A stretch of DNA of 64,000 nucleotides from positions 5,880,635 to 5,944,634 of the forward strand of contig JAJEKV010000033.1 of NCBI GenBank assembly GCA_021234155.1, given 5' to 3'. The stretch's first letter is position 1. Each line of letters begins with the position of its first letter. A model generated the notes under the pieces. It did no database searches. It had not been told where the DNA came from and saw only the letters and a list, made by a program, of their open reading frames with translations. The position numbers and the translations under genes are program-made. Shown here piece after piece: positions 22,951 to 35,574 of this stretch. This DNA is from Isoetes taiwanensis (lineage: Eukaryota > Streptophyta > Lycopodiopsida > Isoetales > Isoetaceae).

Positions 22951-23746
22951 GTGTTGTCTTCTTTGGACTCATTCTCCATAACCCAGTGGGTTCTCATGGA
23001 TGTTAAAACACTTCTTTTTATTCTATAGTTTTCATTTTCTCAGGAAAGCACTTTCATGACTATTGATCATTCATTATGCTTTTGCATTCCTTGTTTTTCT
23101 AGTTCGCTCATACTTAATCAGTTAACTTGCCGAGACTCCTTTTTTATTGATTGAATTGATTGACATGCTCTATTGTTATGTTGCTTTCTTTATGTCTATA
23201 TTTGTTTTTCAGACTTGACACATTTTTTATTGCATGATCCAGCCTCTTTATTTATCACATACATGATTTATTATACCATCCTTGTCATTGCCGTTTTTCA
23301 CATTCTTCTTGCAACCTTGTCCAGAATTTTCATCCTGGGCTTCTTTGTTCTCGTAGCTCAACTTTGTCATATTGTTCAAGAATTCCACTAAAGCCTTGGA
23401 GCTTTCGCCCGTCATCTCCCCTCTATCCTTGGCCATAACCTTATCTTCAGCTTGGAACCTGTAGTTATTTCGTGTTGCATTTGTTTCCATGCTTCATTAT
23501 GTAACATTTATGCTTTAGTCTCAAATTCCTCCTTAACTTCCTCTTGATTTGTGCCAACATGTCTATAACCTCTTCCTCAATCTCGTCCCTCGTTTGTCAA
23601 TATATTATTCATATTGGGGCATTTATTCATGGCTTTAGGTAGGTGGTACTATTTTTTATGGCGTCACCACTCATTTCTACTCTGCTAACCTAACCAGACC
23701 TTGGCTCTCTTAATATTCACGTTCGCTCTGCTTTCTTGTTCTAGAT

Positions 23747-24240
23747 CATTTCACATAACATAAGTCTAACTCAACCTTGTCCATTGTTTCGTCATACTCC
23801 TCGTCTTCCGGCTTATATTCAGAGGTTCTTAACCTTCCTCTTGCCTTTGTGCTCCCGTGTCTGCGACCTCTACCTCAACTTCGTCCATCGTTCTAGTAAG
23901 TACGCTTTATATTGGGGTATATATTCATAGGTTTTAGCATGTTATCACTTCTCCTTATAACATCTTATTTCCAGCTATTACTTCTTTTTATGTCCCAGTT
24001 TCACATTGCTTTTCAAATGCGTTGCATTGCATTTTTGTCATAACGTTGGTTTTTTTTTTGGCAAAATTTAGTGTACATCATTTTTCCTGTCGTTGTTTTT
24101 TACAGTTTTAGGTTCTCAGGAGGAATTTTGCCTCGTAATCATATATCATTTCACATTTTCTAGTTATGACGCATTTGCGTTTGGCACTCCCTTGCATTTT
24201 TGCGACATGGGTTCTATATTGGATACATTCTCGTTTTGCG
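23747..24240 (+). repeat. Diverged ~490-bp direct repeat, copy 2
   Basis: Partner of 22462-22950, same order of shared blocks. Its 3' end was further duplicated as the 89-bp tandem at 24188-24365. Confidence 0.7.
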
Positions 24241-24365
24241 TTCTCATTTTTTGATCTTTTGTTCTGTCTAGCCATATCCCTTGCATTTTTGCGACATGGG
24301 TTCTATATTGGATACATTCTCGTTTTGCATTCTCATTTTTTGATCTTTTGTTCTGTCTAGCCATA
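24188..24365. repeat. Two-copy tandem repeat, 89-bp unit
   Basis: Units 24188-24276 and 24277-24365 start TCCCTTGCATTTTTGCGACA and are almost identical, so the duplication is recent. Confidence 0.93.
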
Positions 24366-24587
24366 TCACCAACCTCAAGCATTCTACTCTAACCTTTACC
24401 TCTCATCCTTCTTCTCCCCATCCTTGGCCATAACCTGACCTTCCCCTTGAACCCTGTGGTTACTTCTTATTGCATTTGTTCCCTGCCCAGCATTCATCTT
24501 TTCTCTCGCTACGTGATTCGCGACTCGACTCAACACTTGGACGTTTCTCAGCGGCTTCGCTTATAGCTAAGGAAGTTCTCTGGTAGT

Positions 24588-25517
24588 CGGCCGGTTTTTG
24601 TGTTCCTTGCGAGTCCCTTACCAGAATAGCATCAATCCGAGCCCTTGGATCGCCATTCTGGGCAGGGACGAGCCATTATATAAGTACACTTTATATTTGA
24701 GGCCTGTTATCGGTGTCTTCTCACAGCAACACTTCTCTCATTGCCCATTGTTTCCCTCCCTTCCCGCCCTGATTTGCTTGGGCACTTGTTTATTGTTTTT
24801 CACATGTGTTTCTGTTCATGCATACCTTATTGTTGTCCACCCCTTGGGTATTGCTCTAATCCTATTTTTCCACCTGCATGGTGCTGCCTTGTTCTCCACC
24901 TGTGGGTGATGCTGTTTATTTCCACCTTGAGGGCGACGCAAATTTCTTTTTTATCATGTTCTTTCTTCCACCCGCTGGGTGATGCTTTTTCTCTCCACCC
25001 TCTTGCTATCTTCTCTTCTGCCATGTACTGTTGATTTTCTCCTCATTACTAATCACTCACATTAGTTTTTTGGGTGCTTGTTGTTGTGCAGCTTGCCGCT
25101 TTGCCGTCTTGCGTGTTCTTGTTCTCCTTAACTGTTAATAGGTGTCTTCTATGTGTTCCATTTCTTTTGGAGGTATTATGCCGTCTCGCCGGTTCACTCC
25201 CTCTTGCGTACGCCCTCGCCCCACTTCCTTCGATTCTCCAGGCAACCATCCAAGGTTGTTGGCGACCATTTCTCATTAGGGTTTTCCTCGAAAACCTGAA
25301 AGGGCGGGGTTTTTCATCTCGATGAGAAGTTGTCGCCACTACCCGTCTATGCTGCCTATGCACACTTTCTTCATTATGGGGTAGCTCGACATTGTTCCTA
25401 TGATCAGCTCTCATCTATATTATTCAAACATTGTATACTGCTGCTGTGATGAATGACAAATCTATCTATCTATCTATCGGCCATTTTTTGTGTTCCTCGC
25501 GAGTCCCTTACCAGAAT
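24588..25517 (+). mobile_element. 850-bp retroposed insertion with TCTA tail and 40-bp flanking repeat
   Basis: A 40-bp direct repeat (24588-24627 and 25478-25517, 37 of 40 bases equal, containing GCGAGTCCCTTACCAGAAT) brackets 24628-25477. The inserted segment ends in (TCTA)n at 25461-25477, directly against the right repeat. A microsatellite tail plus a flanking duplication is the mark of target-primed retroposition. No ORF is recognised; it could be a SINE, a truncated LINE or a retroposed transcript. A recombination-made duplication is the alternative. Confidence 0.65.
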
Positions 25518-26006
25518 GCACTATATATTGAGTTCCATCACCAGCTATAGCAACACAAGATAACCTAATCAACATGCAAACCTTATCTGCATTTACTTTA
25601 GCATTTAGAATCAGAATCATACTTAGGTACATAGTTCCACCTTCTTTCAAGTGAGAACAGTAGAAATGACAAGATTTGACCTGATATTTGAAGCCAAAGA
25701 AAGCAACCTTTTGCTCTAGAAAATATATATGAAATCATTGCATGCAAGAAAGTTCACATCTGGACTAAGTAGGATAACATACATTGCTTTGATACTGGGT
25801 GTCTAAATGTCCCTATTAAGGCCTTTCCAGTAGAGTGCTACATACATTCAACTGCAGTATTTTTAAATGACAAACTTTAAACCATGAAGCATGCTTTTAC
25901 ATGGCGAGCAAGCCACCGTAAACCCACTTCCAAGAAAACTAACTAAGTAAGATCATTAAAGATGTGAAGATCATCAATTTATTAAATACAAATGTTTAAC
26001 TCCTAA
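25518..26006. other. Non-coding, no gene recognised
   Basis: AT-rich sequence without recognisable ORF, RNA gene or repeat structure. Confidence 0.5.
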
Positions 26007-27055
26007 GGTCGTCATATATATTATTAATTCTTTGGTTCTTGTGCTTCTGATATGTGGTTGACAAGACAAGAGAAACAAGAGAACAAATGCAACATACAAA
26101 TTTTGTCTTGTCAGCCTAAACAAATACAATATGTTTTTCTTATTCGTACTTCCTGCAAATACTTCTAAAATTGTCTTGTATTTTGTCTGGATTGTCCTGC
26201 AAGTACTTCTGAACTTTCTCAAGCCTAAATCTTCTCTCTAAATTCTAGAGGGTGCTCCATATTGTTCCTCTTCGAATAGCAGCTGCTACTTCTTCAGGGT
26301 ATCTTGCTGACGTGTGCACAACTATCATTGCTAAATGACCTGATTGCAGGTGGGGTATGGCAAAGTTGAAGACACGGAACGCTATTGATCACCTCACTAA
26401 AATGATCAGAGGGCTGTTATAATAAACAAGGTCGTAGGCCTGTTAATCTAGTAGAGGCACAAGGGCCTCATGATCAAAAGAGGGGAAAGGGGCTCATCCA
26501 TTCTTGGTCTGGAAAAAGAGAGTTGATTAGACAGAGGCACAACAACATCTAAGAGCCCACAAGGGATTGGAAACAATACATTATCATCCTCTACAATCAC
26601 CATCTCGCAATGAACAAGATCCGCGTCACTGTTGGCGTGTTCGATCTGCAAGACTTGTTTGAATATTGAATACTCTAAGCAATGTCAATTAATTTGAGTT
26701 GCAATTCATTGTTTTTCTTATGCCCAGGTTCAATTCATGGGGAACATGATAAATTTACTTTAGCATTGAATTCCTAATGTGTACCTATATTTCTATGGAT
26801 ATTTAAGTTTTAACAGCTTTGATGTGTATATATTTCTGGTGTAGCCTACCAATTAAGTTTTAACTTTTGATTGATGTCGATTTCATGCCTACAATATTTT
26901 GGAGTGCACCATGGTTCTATCCTTATGTAATACATATATGGTTTATAAATATTCTGTGGACAATCATGTATACAAATTTCATTTTTATAATATAGAAATC
27001 AAAGGTGGACCGTGGAGTATTTTGCATATTGGTTTAGATTCTTTCACGTATACTT
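26007..27055. repeat. 1.1-kb dispersed repeat, copy 2
   Basis: Same-strand partner of 7989-9064. Here the sequence continues past the point where copy 1 is broken (TATACTT followed by GTACGATT), which marks the insertion site in copy 1. No protein is recognised. Confidence 0.85.
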
Positions 27056-27321
27056 GTACGATTTTGAAAGCAGGTTTTTCAAGCTACAGGTCCAGATGCG
27101 AGGGTTCTGGATATATCCTAATATATGCTCTTAGCCAACACATAAAGCAATTTTAGCCATATAAATTTAACGTAAAGTAGAGCAATATGGTCTACTGCTG
27201 GTATCTACATGCACATATGTAGTAGGCTCTTTGGAAGCCAACAAAAAACCTAACTTGCACCTTGCTATCAATTTTGGTTGAAGAATTATAATTCGTGATT
27301 GGCAACTTCTAAGCGTTTTAG

Positions 27322-27816
27322 TGTTGTTAATCATGCCATAATTATGATCATTATGTAGAACATGATCATTTCCTAGTTTACCTAATGGTCTAATGGTCCT
27401 ATGCTTATCTCATTTAAAAGCATTGTTGGACCATTCACGATATTTCTATTTTATGTTTTTAAGGTGGCTCGATCAAGTCAAGCCACCACAACAGTAGTAT
27501 CCGATCGGCCATGCTTAACTGACGGACTACTGTGTATTAGTGCAGTGCAGAGAATGGATCTGGCACAGTGAAGTGCCGGATCCCTTAGGAGAAAACTAAG
27601 TAGCAAGGTTTGAATGAGTTTCGGTTTTCTAATCTAATGGTCGATGAACAGTGTTTGCTTCAGTGCCAAATCTATAGTGTTTACTATGATTTAGTGTAAT
27701 GGTCATGATAATGCATTAAAAAATGCACTATAGCCTAGCTATGCATAATAGAAATGAATATAGTTTGTGTTGCTATGAAGATATAAATTGTTTAATCGAA
27801 CTGATCATTATCAACA
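27322..27816 (+). repeat. Copia 5' LTR
   Basis: 495 bp, starts TGTTG and ends CAACA, matching 32140-32639. It also contains a local inverted GGTGGCTCGATC/GTCAAGCCACC stretch. Confidence 0.95.
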
Positions 27817-27818
27817 TA

Positions 27819-27830
27819 TGGTATCAGAGC
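27819..27830 (+). promoter_or_regulatory. Copia primer-binding site (initiator tRNA-Met)
   Basis: TGGTATCAGAGC two bases after the 5' LTR is the standard plant copia binding site for the 3' end of initiator methionine tRNA, used to prime minus-strand synthesis. Confidence 0.92.
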
Positions 27831-27840
27831 AGGATTAAAC

Positions 27841-30800
27841 ATGGCCAGCAGATTAGGAGCCACACTTCTGAGTGCCATTGAGGTGTACAAAGGTGGCTCT
27901 GGATTCCAAGTCTGGAAGGAAAAGGTTGAAGAAGTGCTAAGAGTTGAAGGTCTATGGGAAGTCATAGAAGAAGGAGAGCAGATTCCTGTGATTGTTCAGA
28001 CAACCAGCAAAGGAAAGTCATATGCTAGTGCTGTTGCTTCAGGGACTGGTGGAAGTCCCAGCAAAGATGCAAGTGGAGGAGGTAGCTCCATGGAGGTGAC
28101 AAGTGAAGTATCAGACATTGCTGTTAAAGCAAAAATCCTGGAAGCTAAGGCTGTCATAAAAAGCAAACCGAGCCCAAGCATTCTGCTTAGAATGAGAAAT
28201 ATGTCACCAAAGGAGATGTGGACATATGTTTTGAAGACTTATCAGGTAAAAACTTCATCCTAGTTAGATGTCTGAGACAAAGAACTTAGGGATTTGAAGT
28301 ACAAAGAAGGAGAGGATGTCAAGGATTTATTTGAGAAATTCGACAATGTGATTGCTGATCTTGAAGCTGCTGGAGTTCCCATTACAAAAGAATATCAAAT
28401 CCTATCTCTAGCAAGAGCCTTTTCTAAATGGAAAAATCTGTCTATCCTCATTAGGAACATTGCTAAGAGTAGAGAAGAAGCTGAGAACATAATAAAGACA
28501 GAATTAGAGCAGCATGAATTGATCAAAGAAGATGAGGAAGAGTCAAATGAAATTATTTATGCTGGTAAAGGTCATGAGGAAAAAAGGATTGGTCCATGTT
28601 TTGGATGTAATGCTTATGGTCATCTTAAGAGCAATTGTCCCAAATTATCTAAAGGAACCAAATGCTATAACTGCCAAGGATATGGTCACTTGGCTACAAA
28701 CTGCTCCAGCCCAAAGGATTTTTCCAGAAGCAAAGAAACAAATGTCTTCAAAGCTGGCAGAGGCAGGGGATCTAATTATGGAGGAAGAAGAATTCAAGGC
28801 AAAGGGAGAGGCAAATTTGCACAAGTCAACATAGCAACTGAGCAAGCAAGTGAGCCAGATGAGGAGTCTGATGAGAATGCAGAGGTAAGGAATTCAAAGT
28901 TGCTGTCAGTAATTTCAGAAAGTAAACTAAAAGATAATGATAACTTATATGTGCTAGATAGTGGAGCTGAAAGAAGCGTGATTAAGTCACCTTCCAAGCT
29001 CAAGGCAAAATTCTCCAAGAACTCAAGTTTTGTGCAGATGGGAGATGGAAACTTGCAAAAAGTAGAACAAGCAGGAATGTTGGAGCTGTTTGATCTAGAA
29101 GGAAAACCAGTTATTCTAGAAAATGTATTATGTGTGCCAAATTTAGTCAAAATTTTGATTTCTGTAACTCAGCTAGTAGATTTGGGATACCATGTTAATT
29201 TTGAGGCAGATTGTTGCAAAGTCCTTTTTAATAATGAATTGAAATTTTTGGCAAAGAGAGTTGGTAAATTGTTTGGCTTTCATAACAATATACTCGGAAG
29301 TGTTAATGCAATTACAACTCTTACTTTTAAAATATGGCATGAACGTCTAGGACACACTCACATTGACAATTTGGAACTCATGGTCAAATTAGGATACATT
29401 ACAGGAGGAAAAAGAAAGGAGGAACATTTTCATTGTCGTGGCTGCCTTAAAGGTAAATCATGCAGATTATCTTTTCCAAAGAAAGGACAAAGAGCCAAAG
29501 ACATTATAGAATTAATACACAGTGATCTCTGTGGGCCTCCGAATGTTAAAAGTATACATGGAAAACGGTATTTTATTACTTTCACTGATGATTTTTCCAG
29601 GAAAACCAAATGCTATACCTTGAGAACTAAAGATCAAGCATTTGAGGCTTTTAAACGATTTCAGGCTGAAGTTGAAAGACAGACAGGTAAGAAGATCAAA
29701 TGTCTAAGAACTGACAGAGGTGGAGAATTTGTGTCAGGCAGATTTAATAGCTATTGTTTTCACAATGGGATAAGGAGGCAAGTGACATGCTCTCATACAC
29801 CACAACAGAATGGAGTCTCAGAGAGAAAGAACAGGACCATCTTGAATGCCGTGAGATCAATGATTAAGCATGCTGGATTGCCCAACTTCCTTTGGGAAGA
29901 AGCTGTTAAAACTGCAGTAATGATTCAGAATAAGCTGCCTTCTAGAAGCATAAATGGAAAATGCCCAGATGAACTATGGTATGGAATGAAACCTAATTAT
30001 GATAAACTCAGAGTGTATGTTGCCTCTCATATGCGCATGTACCAGAGGAGACTCGGAAAAAGCTAGATGACAGGGCTGTTGAATATTATTTGATAGGGTA
30101 TGATGAGCAGTCCAATGGATATTTATTATATGAACCTTTAACAAAAAGGATCATAACAAGCAGGGATGTACACTTTGTTGAAGAAATGCTTTATAAAGAC
30201 AGAGGAGCAGTGGATACAAGGCAGAAAATAGAAGCCTCTGATCAAAATAAAAAACAGGTTATGCATGTGGACTTAGATAATGATGAAGTAAAGGAAAATG
30301 AGCTTACTGCTGGAAATAATGATGAAAGGTCAGAAGCAATAGATAGCTGCAACCCTAGCACTTCTGGAAATTCAGAATTAAGCTCAGATATACCACAAAA
30401 GAAAGCAAGAAAGGGTGCTGGAAGAAGCTAGAATAGATGTTAACAAGTTTGGACGACTAAGAGAAGGGAAAAGTAGAAGGCTAAACATCACAGAAGATTC
30501 AGAAATTGAATTGGATGCCATAATGGCAATCATTGAGCCTCGCATTCCTGCAACTTATGAGGAAGCAATTTCACGTATAGATGCTATAGAATGGAGACGT
30601 GCCATGGAAGAAAAAATAAAGGCTTTCAATAGAACATGGACTTATGAACTAGTCAGCAAACCAACAAACAAAAAACTTGTGGACAATAAATGGATATTTA
30701 AAATTAAATTGGGGGCTGATGGTAAATCTAAGATCTACAAAGCTAGACTTGTGGCTAAGGGATATTCCCAAAGAAAAGGAATGGATTATGATGAGACATT

Positions 30801-32100
30801 CTCGCCTATAGTAAAACTTGCAAGCATTAGAATACTTTTGGCATATGCAAATGCCCGTGACCTTGAAATACATCACATGGATGTTAGCACAACATTTTTA
30901 AATGCACCTCTTGAGGAGGAAATTTATATGAAGCAAGCAGTTGGATTTGAACAAGGAACAGAAATGGTTTGGAAATTAAACCGAGCTGTTTATGGGCTTA
31001 AACAGTCTCCCAGAGAGTGGTACAAATGTATAGACAATTTTTTAAGAGGAAGTGGCTTTAAAAGATTGGAAAGTCATGGAAATCTTTATTTGTTTGAGAA
31101 GGAACAGAATTTTTGCATCATAGCACTATATGTGGATGATTGCATCATGCTGGCCAATAATATAAAATGCTTGGACAAGTGCAAACAAATTCTGAAATCT
31201 AGATTCAAGATGCAAGACCTTGGGGAACTCAAACGTTTTTTGGGAATTGAAGTAACAAGGGATAGAAAGGAAAGGAAGTTACTGCTCACTCAAACATCCA
31301 ATATCCAAAATATCTTAGACAGATTTGGGATGACAAATTGCAATAATGCAGTTACACCACTTATTAGTGGTCACAAAATATCAGCTGACATGTGTCCAAG
31401 AACACAAACAGAAATTGCAGAAATGGCCACTACTCCATACAGAAGATTATTAGGTTGTTTGCTCTATGTTTCAAATTGCACACACCCTGACATCTCTTTC
31501 TCAGTTAGTTTATTGAGCAGATATTCAAACAACCCAGGCAAGGGGCATTGGATGGCTGCAAAACGAGTCCTAAGATTCCTGAAAGGTACTCAAGGTGAGG
31601 CCATATGTTTCTCAAATAATGATCTAGAGTTGAAAGCATACTGTGATGCAGATTGGGCGTTAGACCTAGATTTCAGAAAATCAACATCTGGCTTCACGTT
31701 AATGTTAGGAGGAGGCTCAGTTACATGGAAATCCAAGAAACAATACAGTGTTGCAATGTCTTCTGCTAAAGCAGAATATGCTGCAACAACTTTGGCTGCC
31801 AAGGAGATAATTTGGGCAAGAAGATTGCTAAGTGAGCTGAAACTAATGCAAAGTCATCCTACTGTTCTACTAAGTGACAGTCTGAGCTGTATAGCCATTA
31901 CCAAAAACCCTGTCATGCATCAGAGAACCAAACACATTGAGATCCATATGCATTTTATTAGAGAGCAGGTTGCTAACAGAAGGATTTCAGTTGAATATGT
32001 GAGCACTCAAGAACAGGTTGCTGATATTCTGACTAAAGCTTTAACTCAAGCAAAGTTCAACAAGTTCAAATACATGCTAGGAGTTCAAGGTAAATTTTAA
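27841..32100 (+). pseudogene. Copia gag-pol polyprotein (gag, protease, integrase, RT, RNase H), disrupted
   Basis: Gag starts at 27841. Stops at 28261-28263 (TAG) and 28273-28275 (TGA) interrupt it in frame. Two zinc knuckles follow at 28597-28638 (CFGCNAYGHLKSNC) and 28663-28704 (CYNCQGYGHLATNC). The protease active site DSGA is at about 28957. Integrase has the HHCC zinc domain at about 29338-29462, then RTDRGGEF and PQQNGVSERKN. A single-base frame change near 30015-30030 and another near 30410 split the rest into frames 30090-30431 and 30415-32100. RT carries YVDD at 31129-31140, the normal copia form. RNase H runs to the stop at 32100. The domain order PR-IN-RT-RH defines copia. Confidence 0.95.
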
Positions 32101-32130
32101 AGCAATCTGTATAAGTCTGATCATGGCATG

Positions 32131-32139
32131 AAGGAGGAA
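32131..32139 (+). promoter_or_regulatory. Copia polypurine tract
   Basis: AAGGAGGAA immediately before the 3' LTR TGTTG; primes plus-strand synthesis in this element class. Confidence 0.85.
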
Positions 32140-32639
32140 TGTTGTTAATCATGCCATAATTATGATCATTATGTAGAACATGATCATTTCCTAGTTTATC
32201 TAATGGTCTAATGGTCCTATGCTTATCTCATTTAAAAGCATTGTTGGACCATTCACGATATTTCTATTTTATGTTTTTAAGGTGGCTCGATCAAGTCAAG
32301 CCACCACAACAGTAGTATCCGATTGGCCATGCTTAATCGACGGACTACTGTGTATTAGTGCAGTGTAGAGAACGGATCTGGCACAGTGAAGTGCCGGATC
32401 CCTTAGGAGAAAACTAAGCAGCAAGGTTTGAATGAGTTTCGGTTTTCTAATCTAATGGTCGATGAACAGTGTTTGCTTCAGTGCCAAATCTACAGTGTTT
32501 ACTATGGTTTAGTGTAATGGTCATGATAATGCATTATGCTTAAAAATGCACTATAGCCTAGCTATGCATAATAGAAATGAATATAGTTTGTGTTGCTATG
32601 AAGATATAAATTGTTTAATCTAACTGATCATTATCAACA
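32140..32639 (+). repeat. Copia 3' LTR
   Basis: 500 bp, TGTTG to CAACA; about 98% identical by eye to the 5' LTR. A short insertion (TGCTT region near 32536) accounts for the length difference. Confidence 0.95.
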
Positions 32640-34781
32640 CTTAGGTCGTATCCCATAGGCCGTTACGTGCCTTTTCTTTGCCACGTGGGTATGTTGAGAC
32701 AATTTTTCTTCTTGTTTTCCATTACCATCTCGTGGCAAAGGCAACCTCAAGAATGTCATTTCTTTTTATATTATCATTGATGAGGGCTCTCATGTATTTC
32801 CAGCCTTTAGATCTAGGAATATTCTGTATCATATGCCTTCTCGGTGCATCGTAGCCCTACATCTGGACGTTTGATGGGTCAAACACTTAGGTGGATCTAA
32901 TTCTTAGGGATTTGACAACGTGCAAACAATTCAAATATATTCTTGACCTCAAAATAGTGCTTCCTTATGAAATACTTAGGAAGTATACGCCATACTACGC
33001 TCTCCCCCTAGGATTAGGAACTTCGAAATAGCATCTGCAGAAAGTCACTGCCATTATTCATGTAGACATAGAAGCAAGCACTATTGCATTATTCATGTAG
33101 ACATAGAAGCAATCAAGATTCTAATTTTAATGCACTATTCCCGTGACACATAAGCAAGCAAGATTCTAATTTTAATTATACATTATGTGTGATAGATTTT
33201 AAATGAAATGAAAGGCTTAAGCTCATTCATACAAGAGATACAACTCTATTGAATGGCTTTGAAAGCATAAGATCTCCACCTAACCTGCAAGCAAATATAA
33301 CAAGCATGGGAATTTGAACTCCATGTGCAAAGCACAATTCCAAAATGGCCCGGCCTCATCGGAATCAAACTTCCAAATCCTGGCTTGTCTTCCACATTCC
33401 TATGCTAATCCCCCCACCTCACGTCATGAGAAGCGTAGTAGATATTTGAATTATCCTTTGCAGATTTCCAGATTTTGCACCCCAAATGGGAAGAACGACA
33501 TTACGAAAAACAAGAGCAGAGTGAGTTATGATACACAGATTCACACAATAACAAGATAATGGAGCATCTACCTTACCTTCCCTGCAGCAACTGAAACCTG
33601 CATTGAAATAGAAGATTTTGAACCCGTCCTTCTTGACAAGAAATAGGGCGCTCTATAAGCCTTCGAGCCCTGCACATCATCTTGAATAATCTGTATAACG
33701 ATAGTTCAGCCACGGTTGCTACTCTTTATAACATCTACACATATCTGCCCCACCCGCATACACGCATCTGCCTGTCTTTTCCCCGCCGCTTCACACGCAT
33801 CTGCTTCAGCCGCATCTGCTAGCCCCTTTCTCTTCGATTTAGCCGCTTCTTCCTGCCCTGGAAAATTTAACCCTATGAAATCTAACCTAAAAACAAAAAC
33901 TCAAAGAAAGACATCGCCAAGATTCCTTCAAGCTCTATTTTCATACGCTCTTTTCTACAAGACACCCCATAAACCATTGGAACCTTATATGCTATATAAA
34001 CATACGGTTTCATCAATGACCAAACCATAAGGCAACCTCAAGAATTTAGGAAGAAATAATTTTCATCGACAAAAAATTTCGTGGCAGCTGCCAGGTGAAA
34101 GTGGGTGGGTTGAGAGCAGCAGAGTCAGGAAATTTCAACGCAAAAATTTATGTCGGTGAAAATTCGTCATGTAAAATAATTGTCCTTGAAATTTGCATTT
34201 CTTCTTTTTGTTTGTTCCGGCCGTTTTCTGGGAGGTTTCAGAAAATTTGATGGCGGTGTCGCTTAGGCGGGATTCACAAGCACCTTCGTGACCCTCACCA
34301 TCACGTAAAAGGGCTCACTATTTTTCGTCCACCATCGCCCACCATCGCCAATTTGCACTGGGCAAAACAGGCCCCCTCTCCAACGATGGTTGCATGTGAA
34401 CCGTCCCTTAACATGGGATGATAGGAGGTCGATTAGAATTTGACGGAGCTTTACGAGATGAAAAATTGTCCAACTTTGTCATCTCGTACAACTCAGTGAA
34501 ATTTCAAGGTCCTTTTTCGGAAGTGCGAAGGGACTTTTGAAAATCTCACATGTTGTCTTCTTGCAAGATATTTTTGTCTTCTACTCCAGATTTGGCTTCT
34601 AATTTTCCCTCTTGTGCTTGTCTTAGCCATCAGTTGAAGATTGCAATGGGAGTGGTGTTGAATTGAAGATTGCAATGGGAGTGGTGGTGGTTTGAGCGCC
34701 TACATAGGCAATTTGCAGACCTAGTTATGCGCTAATGGGGATGTGCCCTTAAATTAAGGTACAATAAGATGATCTTATCTT
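32640..34781. other. Non-coding, no gene recognised
   Basis: Holds only small local repeats: a CATGTAGACATAGAAGCAA block repeated near 33060-33110, and TTGAAGATTGCAATGGGAG repeated near 34631-34680. Short ORFs such as 33716-34030 show no recognisable domain. Confidence 0.5.
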
Positions 34782-34976
34782 AACGTAAAGTTAAGGGGGA
34801 GAACATTTCGCCATATTTCAAGCCCATCTTAAAACAAATAATCTGCTGCGGCTCGCTTCCTCTCCTTCGATGCTGGCCTCCTCTCCTCCGACGCTGGCTG
34901 ACAACGGATTAACTGAAGTTTTGTGGCTACGACAACGCCACGTGGCAGTGAAATGTTCTCCCCCCTAACTTTACGT
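34782..34976. mobile_element. Fold-back (MITE-like) element
   Basis: Terminal inverted repeats of about 27 bp: 34782-34809 (AACGTAAAGTTAAGGGGGAG then AACATTTC) and 34950-34976, with one mismatch. Total length is about 195 bp and nothing inside is coding. Size and structure fit a non-autonomous DNA transposon. No target duplication is obvious. Confidence 0.65.
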
Positions 34977-35075
34977 GAGAAAATGGGCGCCCGCAAGCCC
35001 TTAGGCGGGGTGCGGACCAGGCTCGCCCTGCCGGGCCCTTACCCCGCGCAAGGGCCTACGGGCGCCCATTATCTC
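34977..35075. mobile_element. GC-rich fold-back element next to the MITE
   Basis: A 99-bp segment whose ends are inverted repeats (left GAGAAAATGGGCGCCCG, right arm read inversely GAGATAATGGGCGCCCG), with pairing extending inward to GGCGGGGT. Its sequence resembles 39486-39545 (GGATAATGGCCGTCCATAGG, GATAAGGGCTTGGC), so it belongs to a small hairpin family. Confidence 0.6.
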
Positions 35076-35574
35076 TAACTTAAGAAGATGGCCATACACG
35101 CGATTAACAATTGTAAAGAATAAATAAATGAGACGCTAGGCACAAAAGGATAACTGTCCCAAATCCAAATGGACAAAATGGAGTAGGATGCAAAATTTCT
35201 GCATCCAGAGAAAGCAAAGAAGAGGTCAAGGGCGCGCGGGAGGTACCTCCGGTCTAGCGGAGGCGGAAACTGGAACAGGCAAGGAGGAGGAAGAAAAAAG
35301 AATAAACGCCCAGCGAGGCCGACGATCCTCCCTTTTATCAATCGATCAAGGCTAGGAGTGCTGTGGCCGATAGATCTGCCGTTTCCTGCGTCGATCCTAT
35401 TATTATAGCCGCTGCCGAAGGACGTGCCGTGCTTTTCTTTGCATCCAGATTCGATAGCGGGTTTCAGAATCAGTGATTAGGTTTTGAACATCGGGAAGGT
35501 TGTAAGAAAAAAATTTCTAAACAACAGAAACGCGGCCGTAGCAGCATCTCCTAGCTTTGTTAGGGTAAAGCGAT

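Larger units (their letters stand above)
20002..24587. other. CT-rich repeated non-coding DNA
   Basis: No protein gene recognised. It is strongly T/C-rich on the plus strand and made of diverged repeated blocks (listed separately). Many hydrophobic short ORFs arise only from the T-richness. It could be the 5' region of LINE 1 or an old decayed element. Confidence 0.5.
27322..32639 (+). mobile_element. Complete Ty1/copia LTR retrotransposon (inactive)
   Basis: 5' LTR 27322-27816, primer-binding site, gag-pol, polypurine tract and 3' LTR 32140-32639. Flanks are TTTAG on the left and CTTAG on the right, a 5-bp target duplication with one change. The LTRs differ at about ten substitutions plus small indels over roughly 495 bp (about 2%), so insertion is fairly recent. 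The coding region carries two stops and two frameshifts, so it cannot move by itself. Confidence 0.95.

Noticed and set aside
20260-25325. Hydrophobic plus-strand ORFs (for example 21367-21633, 24598-24909, 25074-25325) that look like membrane proteins
   Set aside because: T/C-rich DNA produces Phe/Leu/Ser-rich frames by composition; diverged repeat copies of the region do not keep these frames open.
33716-34030. 104-codon plus-strand ORF rich in Ala/Ser
   Set aside because: No domain, signal or splice context; not supported as a gene.
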